The notes under the pieces are model-generated. The model did no database searches and was not told the origin of the DNA. It saw only the letters and a program-made list of their open reading frames with translations. From the NCBI GenBank assembly GCA_016215735.1, contig JACRIA010000065.1, positions 1-28,343 on the forward strand: a stretch of 28,343 nucleotides of DNA. The letters run 5' to 3'. The position numbers and the translations under genes are program-made. The stretch is from Candidatus Peregrinibacteria bacterium (GTDB lineage: Bacteria > Patescibacteriota > Gracilibacteria > UBA1369 > UBA12463). Shown piece by piece: positions 22,927 to 28,343 of this stretch (position 1 is the first letter of the stretch; the number at the start of each line of letters is the position of its first letter).

Positions 22927-22997
22927 AATTTCTAATTTCTAAGTTCTAAGTTCTAAACTGCCGGTGCTTGTCGCGGGGCCGGGCACTCTATTAGGCG

Positions 22998-23167
22998 TGT
23001 TTTTATACGAACTTTTTTGGCGTTTAATTTTTGGCAGAAATTTGCAGGTATAAAATAAATTTAAGTTGGCGCAAAAAAATCTACGCTTGTTTCGAAACAA
23101 AAATCTTAATTAGAAAATAAATTTAGAACAGTGTAATATTTTTGCTCCCCAAGAAGTTCGTATAAAC
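22998..23167. mobile_element. Small inverted-repeat element (MITE-like)
   Basis: The ends carry inverted copies of TATACGAACTT (23004-23014) and AAGTTCGTATA (23154-23164). Similarity extends outward to GTTT/AAAC and inward to TTGG/CCAA. The roughly 170-base A/T-rich interior has no ORF and has a central perfect palindrome TTGTTTCGAAACAA (23087-23100). I see no clear target-site duplication. Confidence 0.4.
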
Positions 23168-23193
23168 AGCATTCGGGATGTCTAGCGACAATT

Positions 23194-24852
23194 TTAAATA
23201 ATCTCTAAATAGCATTTCTCGCAGTAAATCGGCTCGGGCCGGGCCTGTTCGTATGAACTTTGAAGAGAAACGCCGCATTTTTTGCAAATGCGCTTCCAAA
23301 GTTTGCGCGGGTTTCTTAAGCTCAGCCGGTCTTTATATCTGCAAACATAGCATTTTCGCGGAATTGGCAGATTTTTCTTTCTATAAAAGCGCAGCTCCTG
23401 AGCGATGATTTTGTAATTTTTGCCGCAGTCTTCGCATGCCAAAATTTCGTCCGTGATGCTGTTTGGCACGGAAGTAATATTGTCCGGAATTTTGTAAGTT
23501 TGCGCCTTATGTTCGCGCATATCTTTCGGCTTCCATTTGTAGCCTTTTTTCAGCGCTTCCAGCCTGGTGATCGGGAAAAAATCTTGCGCTACTGTTTCAT
23601 TATATCCAAATGGCGATGTTGAAATCGGAAAGAATTGGCCCCATTCGCCGGTTGATTTCATGCGGCTGAGGATGCGGGGAAAAAGTGCGCGGTATTCTTT
23701 TTCCGAATACTGTTTGTTTAATATACAGAATTTCTTATGCCTAAGAGCGACGCAGCCAAATAAATTATGGACTCCATTCATCGCGAATGCGGAATAATAG
23801 ATATTGCTCGCGGTTAATGCGGTGTAGTAAGATGCGATTATATTTTGCGAACCCGCTCCAACGCATTCAGAATTATACGCTAAATTCAAATTATCTCCCC
23901 ATATATCAACATCAAAACAATCGTTTGCTCCGACTTCTATATTCGTGCAATATTTGCAGTCTCTCGCCGCAACGCAATCAAAAGAATAAAAAACATTCTT
24001 GCAGTTATCTATATTGTCTCCGCTCACGTTTTCATTTTGGACGCCTCTCATGGCTTTTTTAGGAGAAGTGATAACAAATTTTTCAAAGTCTTTTTTAACT
24101 TTTTGCAGAGTTTTATAATCTCCTAGATTTATTTCAGCGGCTTTTTTGCGATATTCTTCGCGGCTGTACTGCTTATTGAAAATACAATATTGTTTTTGGC
24201 GCAGATTCGCGCAGAAAAAACAATTTTTGCAGCCTATGCAGTCGATCAGAAAATTCGATTCAGCGCAGTCTTTGCAAAATCTTGTGAAAGAGCAGTTGTA
24301 GCAGTTGAAAGAATTTATTGTTTCATAACAAAGCTCTGATCTTTGAAGCGCGAGAAAATCAACACAGTCCACCAAATGTATAAATGTCTCTCCGTAATAG
24401 CAGTCTCTGGCTTGTTCTCCATCAAAAACAAGATAACAGTCTTTTAGCCTATACACATCGTGCGTATAGTCGCTGTTTATATTGTCTCCTAAAACAATTA
24501 AAGATATTTTTGGAACCGCATCGTATAGCTTCTGCCATTGCGGGAAAAATGGCCCCGAGTGCTCGGGGTCGAAATCAACGCCGTATTCCATTGGATCCCA
24601 ATCATCTCCCCACCAGCATGTATTACAATATACCGTATACGGCTTATCAGGAGAATATATTGAAATTATTTGTTTTTTGCATTTGTCGCAAATTCCTTGA
24701 TAAAGGTTTCTCTCGTTTCTATATGCAAGGCGGCGCTGCTGGCGGCAGTCGTAACATTCGACAGGCTCTGGCGCATCGATTTTTTTATAAAAATTGGAAT
24801 CGTCCTGGGTTATCTGGAATTGAGCTTCGCAGTTTTTGCAGGTTTTAAACAT
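23194..24852 (-). CDS. Cysteine-rich zinc-ribbon protein, CPR-type family
   Basis: This protein has 552 residues. The N-terminal (1-80) and C-terminal (about 470-552) parts are duplicated zinc ribbons: CKNC...YKKI..PEPVECYDCR..RRLAYRN and CEDC...YRKKNLPIPRKCYVCR..RLSLRN, each followed by another CxxC pair. The middle (about 130-390) carries many spaced Cys-x-x-Cys and Asn/Cys rungs, such as CKDCAESNFLIDCIGCKNC and HKKFCILNKQYSEKEYR (seen twice in similar form). This suggests a cysteine-lined helical or beta-solenoid fold. I recall similar proteins as common but uncharacterised in Parcubacteria. Binding of metal is likely and the function unknown. Residues 96-100 (PEHSG) are encoded by a family B palindrome. 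It is divergent from the kinase-like gene with both promoters in a 29-base gap. Confidence 0.82.
   Translation of the reverse strand: MFKTCKNCEAQFQITQDDSNFYKKIDAPEPVECYDCRQQRRLAYRNERNLYQGICDKCKKQIISIYSPDKPYTVYCNTCWWGDDWDPMEYGVDFDPEHSGPFFPQWQKLYDAVPKISLIVLGDNINSDYTHDVYRLKDCYLVFDGEQARDCYYGETFIHLVDCVDFLALQRSELCYETINSFNCYNCSFTRFCKDCAESNFLIDCIGCKNCFFCANLRQKQYCIFNKQYSREEYRKKAAEINLGDYKTLQKVKKDFEKFVITSPKKAMRGVQNENVSGDNIDNCKNVFYSFDCVAARDCKYCTNIEVGANDCFDVDIWGDNLNLAYNSECVGAGSQNIIASYYTALTASNIYYSAFAMNGVHNLFGCVALRHKKFCILNKQYSEKEYRALFPRILSRMKSTGEWGQFFPISTSPFGYNETVAQDFFPITRLEALKKGYKWKPKDMREHKAQTYKIPDNITSVPNSITDEILACEDCGKNYKIIAQELRFYRKKNLPIPRKCYVCRYKDRLSLRNPRKLWKRICKKCGVSLQSSYEQARPEPIYCEKCYLEII
24553..24568. 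repeat. Palindromic repeat family B, copy 4, inside a coding sequence
   Basis: CCCCGAGTGCTCGGGG is identical to the intergenic copy at 9274-9289. It is in frame, encoding PEHSG within DFDPEHSGPFF of the zinc-ribbon protein. Confidence 0.85.
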
Positions 24853-24860
24853 ACGCGTTT

Positions 24861-24866
24861 ATTATA
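24861..24866 (-). promoter_or_regulatory. -10 box of the zinc-ribbon gene
   Basis: TATAAT on the minus strand. The expected start is near 24854, two bases before the ATG at 24852: a nearly leaderless mRNA. No good -35 is seen. Confidence 0.5.
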
Positions 24867-24869
24867 TGC

Positions 24870-24875
24870 TATAAT
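24870..24875 (+). promoter_or_regulatory. -10 box of the kinase-like gene
   Basis: A perfect TATAAT whose expected start (24882) is exactly the first base of the GTG start codon, predicting a leaderless mRNA. The -35 is weak (TAAACA, 24846-24851, 18-base spacer). Confidence 0.5.
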
Positions 24876-24881
24876 GCCGCC

Positions 24882-25478
24882 GTGAAAAAAGGAAAATTCA
24901 TCACATTTTACGGCATCAATAACATCGGAAAAACGACTCACGCTATTCGGCTTGTGAATCGTTTAAACGCGATGGGCTTAAACACTATTTATCGTAAATA
25001 TCCAAAGTATGATCTTAGCCCGAGCGGGCCGTATTTGAATAGAATTCTCCGTAAAAGCAAACGGAATCAACAGCCAATCAGCGAAGAGGAATTGCAAATG
25101 TGGTTTACTATCAACAGATATCAGTGCCAGCCGGAGCTCAGCCGGCTTTTAGCTGAAGGAAAAATAATTGTCGCTGAAGATTATACGGGAACTGGTCTGG
25201 CGTGGGGCTGGCTCAAGGGCGCGAATTTGCAATGGCTCGAGGAGATGAATAAATATTTATTGAAAGAGGACCTGGCGGTTTTGCTTGAAGGAAAGCGCAC
25301 GATGCGCGCGAAAGAAGAAGCACATATCCATGAAGCGCACGACGAACTCGTTGAAAAATCAAAAAAAGTTCATCATATTCTTGCGAAAAAATACGGATGG
25401 AAAATTGTGGATTTGGAAAAATCGAAAGATGCGACTTTTGAAAAAGTTTGGGAGGTTGTGGAAAAGTTTTTGAAATAG
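24882..25478 (+). CDS. Thymidylate-kinase-like P-loop kinase
   Basis: This protein has 198 residues. The Walker A loop GINNIGKTT (11-19) sits after the first strand (KFITFY). The segment IVAEDYTGTGLAWG replaces the DR-Y/S motif of classic dTMP kinases. An LID-like basic segment (GKRTMRAKEEAH) follows. Overall it fits the thymidylate kinase fold but the sequence is diverged, so substrate (dTMP or another nucleoside monophosphate) is not certain. The start is GTG 24882; the nearby ATG (24874) is out of frame and reaches TGA after three codons. Genes for dUTPase and folate metabolism nearby fit a dTMP role. Confidence 0.8.
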   Translation: MKKGKFITFYGINNIGKTTHAIRLVNRLNAMGLNTIYRKYPKYDLSPSGPYLNRILRKSKRNQQPISEEELQMWFTINRYQCQPELSRLLAEGKIIVAEDYTGTGLAWGWLKGANLQWLEEMNKYLLKEDLAVLLEGKRTMRAKEEAHIHEAHDELVEKSKKVHHILAKKYGWKIVDLEKSKDATFEKVWEVVEKFLK

Positions 25479-25540
25479 CGCGATTTGTAAAAGTGTACGG
25501 CACATGTTAATATTCTGATGCGTTCGCTAATTTGTCATTC

Positions 25541-26410
25541 ATGGAATTAATTGATGGTAAAAAAGTCGCTTCGGAACTAATCGAGAGAGTGAAGCGTGAG
25601 TTTGATATTTTGAAAAAAGAGACCGGAACTACGCCAAAACTCGTGATCATACAAGTCGGCGAGGATTCGGCGAGCGATGTCTATATTAAACAAAAAAGAA
25701 ATGCCTGCGAGAAGGCTGGAATTTTGTACGAACATTTGAAATACGGGCCTGAAATTACCACCGAAGAGTTGATCAAAAAAATTGTTCAGCTTAATGAGGA
25801 TAGGAGCGTGACTGGAATTCTTGTCCAGAGCCCTATGTCTGATAATATTGATGAGCCGAAAGTTTTCAAAGCAATCTCTCCTTATAAAGATGTTGATGGA
25901 TTTACAGCTTACAATATGGGAAAAATGCTTTTGAGCGTTGCGTTTGAAGATTTAGTCCCCTGCACTGCTCGAGGTGTGATTCGATTGCTTGAAGCTTATA
26001 AAATTGATATTTCTGGAAAAAACGCAGTAATGGTTGGTTCGAGTAATATTGTTGGGAAACCGCTGGCTGTGATGCTTTCGAATCGAAAAGCAACTGTCAC
26101 AATTTGTAACAGTAAGACGCGGGATTTGGGAGCGCATACAATTCATGCGGATATTTTGTGCGTGGCTGTTGGAAAAGCTGGGATCATTACTAGCGATATG
26201 GTAAAAGACGGCGCAGTTGTTATTGATATTGGAATAAATCGACTGGAAAATGGAAAATTGGTCGGCGACTGTGATTTCAAAAATGTTTCTAAAAAAGCGA
26301 GCTTCATCACCCCCGTCCCCGGCGGAGTCGGACCAATGACTGTCGCGTGTTTGATGGAAAATATGTTGATTGCAAGCCGAAAACAGCTTGCCATTGCAGG
26401 GCAAAAATAA
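25541..26410 (+). CDS. folD: Methylenetetrahydrofolate dehydrogenase / cyclohydrolase FolD
   Basis: This bifunctional cytosolic enzyme (289 aa) interconverts methylene-, methenyl- and 10-formyl-tetrahydrofolate, supplying formyl groups for purines. Y48 and catalytic K52 appear in SDVYIKQKRNAC. Other motifs are KDVDGFTAYNMGK, the dinucleotide-binding turn VGSSNIVGKPLAVML and PVPGGVGPMTVACLMENM. The usual VQLPLP loop is VQSPM here, a small deviation. I chose ATG 25541; an in-frame TTG at 25532 adds only three residues. A weak promoter (TTGTAA 25485, 17 bases, TAATAT 25508) may serve it. It is followed by purF and purD, a one-carbon/purine group. Confidence 0.95.
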   Translation: MELIDGKKVASELIERVKREFDILKKETGTTPKLVIIQVGEDSASDVYIKQKRNACEKAGILYEHLKYGPEITTEELIKKIVQLNEDRSVTGILVQSPMSDNIDEPKVFKAISPYKDVDGFTAYNMGKMLLSVAFEDLVPCTARGVIRLLEAYKIDISGKNAVMVGSSNIVGKPLAVMLSNRKATVTICNSKTRDLGAHTIHADILCVAVGKAGIITSDMVKDGAVVIDIGINRLENGKLVGDCDFKNVSKKASFITPVPGGVGPMTVACLMENMLIASRKQLAIAGQK

Positions 26411-26465
26411 ATCCTGTAGATTAGTCTTGCCGCTTAATTCTTAATTCTTTATTCTTCATTCTCAT

Positions 26466-27977
26466 ATGTGTGGAATCATAGGAGTAATAGGCAACAATGA
26501 AGTGGCGCAGGAGCTGTACGACGGCTTGGTTGTTCTTCAGCACAGGGGCCAGGATGCGGCTGGAATGGCTATTTATGATGGCGACCGATTTAATATTAAA
26601 AAAGGTAATGGTTACGTGCGCGATGTTTTCAGAACGAAAAACATGGTTCGCCTGAAGGGAAATATCGGCATTGGCCATGTGAGGTATCCAACGGCTGGCA
26701 GTTATGACCCGAATGAATCCCAGCCTTTTTATGTAAATTCTCCATTCGGAATCGCTCTTATACACAATGGGAACCTGACGAATTACATTGAACTGAAGGA
26801 AGAAGTTTTGAAAGATAATATCAGACATTTGAACACGACATCGGATTCAGAGGTTTTGCTCAATGTTGTTGCAAATGAAATCCTGCATCTGCATAAAACA
26901 AAGCTTGTCCCTGAAGATATTTTTACCGCGATGAAAAAAGTCTATCAAAGGCTGAAAGGCAGTTTTTCATGCATAATGCTGATTGCCGGATATGGCATCG
27001 CGGCGTTTCGCGACCCCAATGGAATAAGGCCTTTACTTTTCGGAAAAAGAGAAAATGGATCACTTCGAACAGAATATATTTTTGCTTCGGAGAATGTTGC
27101 TCTTTCAACTTTAGATTTTGAATTAGCATCTGATGTTCAACCCGGCGAGGTCATTTATATTGATATGAAGCATAATGTCCATAGAAAAGTTTGTGCAAAG
27201 CCGGCTCAGCGCGCCATATGCATTTTTGAATATGTTTATCTGGCGCGGCCTGATTCGATTCTCGACGGGGTTAGCGTTTATAAGACGCGTCTAAGAATGG
27301 GTAAATTTTTGGCAAAGCAAATAAAAAAATCTGGAGTGAAAATTGACACTGTGATGCCGATTCCTGATTCCGCGCGGAGCTGTGCGCTTTCTATTGCGGA
27401 AGAGCTCGGCGTTCCATATCGCGAAGGCCTTGTAAAAAACAGGTATATTGGACGGACATTTATTATGCCTGGTCAGGAAATCAGAAAAAAATCAATAAAA
27501 TACAAGCTGAACCCAATTGAATTGGAGATAAGGGGCAAGAGCGTTCTTCTTGTTGATGATAGTATTGTGCGCGGAAATACTTCCAAAAAAATTGTTGATA
27601 TGGTGAGGGAGTGCGAGCCTAAAAAAGTTTATTTTGTATCTTCTGCTCCGCCGCTCCGGTGGCCTTGTTTATACGGCGTTGATATGCCGAACAAAAAAGA
27701 ATTTATAGCGCATAATTTGAGTATAAAAGAAATTGCGAAAGTTATTGGCGTTGACGGTCTTTTTTATCAAAAAATTGAAGATTTGGTTGAGTCTGCGGCT
27801 GAAGGAAATCCGAAAATGGCGTTTTGCACAGCTTGTTTCAACGGAAAATATCCCACAAAAGAAATTACGCGTAAAATGCTTGAGCGGGCGGAAGCTTCGA
27901 GGGAAAGATATCGCAAATATGATGAAATAGAAGAATATGACAGCAAATTATTGGAAGACCAGCTCAGTTTGCTTTAG
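26466..27977 (+). CDS. purF: Amidophosphoribosyltransferase PurF
   Basis: PurF (503 aa) catalyses the first committed step of purine synthesis: PRPP plus glutamine to phosphoribosylamine. The N-terminal Ntn glutaminase begins directly with MCGIIGV, so Cys2 is the nucleophile and there is no propeptide. LQHRGQDAAGMA follows. The PRPP loop LLVDDSIVRGNTS is near residue 362. Cysteines matching the four iron-sulfur ligands of the Bacillus-type enzyme are present: AICIFEYVY, RWPCLYGVD and CTAC (in FCTACFNGKYPT). The 55-base gap after folD contains repeated TTAATTCTTAATTCTTT-like sequence and no Shine-Dalgarno. A hairpin spans the stop codon. Confidence 0.97.
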   Translation: MCGIIGVIGNNEVAQELYDGLVVLQHRGQDAAGMAIYDGDRFNIKKGNGYVRDVFRTKNMVRLKGNIGIGHVRYPTAGSYDPNESQPFYVNSPFGIALIHNGNLTNYIELKEEVLKDNIRHLNTTSDSEVLLNVVANEILHLHKTKLVPEDIFTAMKKVYQRLKGSFSCIMLIAGYGIAAFRDPNGIRPLLFGKRENGSLRTEYIFASENVALSTLDFELASDVQPGEVIYIDMKHNVHRKVCAKPAQRAICIFEYVYLARPDSILDGVSVYKTRLRMGKFLAKQIKKSGVKIDTVMPIPDSARSCALSIAEELGVPYREGLVKNRYIGRTFIMPGQEIRKKSIKYKLNPIELEIRGKSVLLVDDSIVRGNTSKKIVDMVRECEPKKVYFVSSAPPLRWPCLYGVDMPNKKEFIAHNLSIKEIAKVIGVDGLFYQKIEDLVESAAEGNPKMAFCTACFNGKYPTKEITRKMLERAEASRERYRKYDEIEEYDSKLLEDQLSLL

Positions 27978-27986
27978 CAAACTGAG
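27963..27986. other. 24-bp near-perfect hairpin over the purF stop codon
   Basis: CTCAGTTTGCT (27963-27973) pairs perfectly with AGCAAACTGAG (27976-27986) around TT. The TAG stop lies at the tip. No T run follows, so it looks like an mRNA-processing or stabilising hairpin between purF and purD rather than a terminator. Confidence 0.7.
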
Positions 27987-28008
27987 AATGATAAATTTTA
28001 AAATTTAA

Positions 28009-28343
28009 ATGTTAAAAGTTTTATTGATAGGGAATGGTGCGCGCGAACATGTGATTGCTGAGACTTTGAAAAAAAGCAATCGCGGCGTTGAGTTATTTGT
28101 TGTTGGAAAAGCAAAAAATCCGGGCATCGCGGGTTTGGCGGAAGAATATTTGCTCGCGGATACGACGGATAAAAAAGCGATTAAAGAATTTGGCCTTAAA
28201 GTACGGCCGGATTTTGCTTTTATCGGACCAGAAGCGCCGATTGCTAGTGGAATTACGGATATGATGCTTGAATTTGAAATACACAGCGTGGCGCCTCTGC
28301 AGACTGTTGGCCGTCTTGAATCTTCGAAATCTTTTACGCGCGA
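28009..28343 (+). CDS. purD: Phosphoribosylamine-glycine ligase PurD, N-terminal part
   Basis: The reading frame is open to the window edge (111 complete codons plus part of another). PurD joins phosphoribosylamine, the PurF product, to glycine using ATP. Visible motifs are LLIGNGAREHVIAE at the N-terminus (the GxGGREHA region with N for the second G), FIGPEAPIASGI near residue 72 and ESSKSFTR at the edge. The order purF-purD, 31 bases apart, supports the call. No Shine-Dalgarno precedes ATG 28009. The gene is cut by the window, not broken. Confidence 0.93.
   Translation, partial: MLKVLLIGNGAREHVIAETLKKSNRGVELFVVGKAKNPGIAGLAEEYLLADTTDKKAIKEFGLKVRPDFAFIGPEAPIASGITDMMLEFEIHSVAPLQTVGRLESSKSFTR

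Noticed and set aside
3768..24568. CRISPR array
   Set aside because: The palindromic repeats are far apart, irregular, and without spacers of constant size.

Overview
The window looks like a chromosomal piece of a bacterium of the Candidate Phyla Radiation (Patescibacteria, most likely a Parcubacteria-type lineage). The signs are secE-nusG-rplK-rplA (bacterial), type IV secretion pilin-like membrane proteins of the kind multiplied in that group, a Cys-rich zinc-ribbon protein family I associate with it, large PKD-repeat surface proteins, short intergenic GC palindromes in an AT-rich background, and start codons almost without Shine-Dalgarno sequences. TGA is used as a stop (18306-17362, 17365-16418 and 19401-18388 genes), so the code is standard. 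The assignment rests on recognition of families, not on a search.

Layout. (1) 1-3800, housekeeping and small genes: asnS (-), a Fic/AMPylation protein with a C-terminal winged helix (+), a two-helix membrane protein (-), tRNA-Gln(UUG) (-) with a 25-base partial copy of its 5' end nearby, and a small secreted four-Cys protein (+). (2) 3804-18306, a 14.5-kb surface block almost entirely on the minus strand. In transcription order it has two proteins that are each a triplicated pilin-like membrane hairpin, a 1562-residue protein fusing one such hairpin to about nine PKD domains, a 725-residue membrane protein with six PKD domains, and two paralogous anchored proteins (860 and 492 residues) built from repeated Cys-helix-Cys modules with near-identical C-terminal sorting-like tails. 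An HNH nuclease (+) sits inside this block and a paralogous HNH nuclease (-) closes its right end. (3) 19650-22930, secE, nusG, an unknown membrane-anchored protein, rplK, rplA and dut, all on plus. (4) 23194-28343, a zinc-ribbon protein (-), a divergent thymidylate-kinase-like gene (+), then folD, purF and the start of purD (+), i.e. one-carbon and purine synthesis.

How it fits together. The surface block reads as an envelope-spanning or cell-surface apparatus: membrane-embedded pilin-like subunits, long Ig-like PKD stalks, and disulfide-stapled helical proteins anchored at both ends. The 860- and 1562-residue genes share an 82% identical 49-base promoter-proximal module, which suggests co-regulation. 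Translation genes and nucleotide-metabolism genes flank it.

Non-coding structure is unusually rich. There are three families of dispersed palindromes: A, centred on GGATCC; B, centred on CCCCGAG/CTCGGGG; C, a nested hairpin whose two copies show compensatory changes. One family B copy lies inside a reading frame, and a perfect 32-bp palindrome of another sequence lies inside the second HNH gene. A motif is shared by the leaders of both HNH genes, and a small inverted-repeat element lies at about 23.0-23.17 kb. Gene-free stretches over 300 bases are 7950-8336 and 19402-19737; both are described below.
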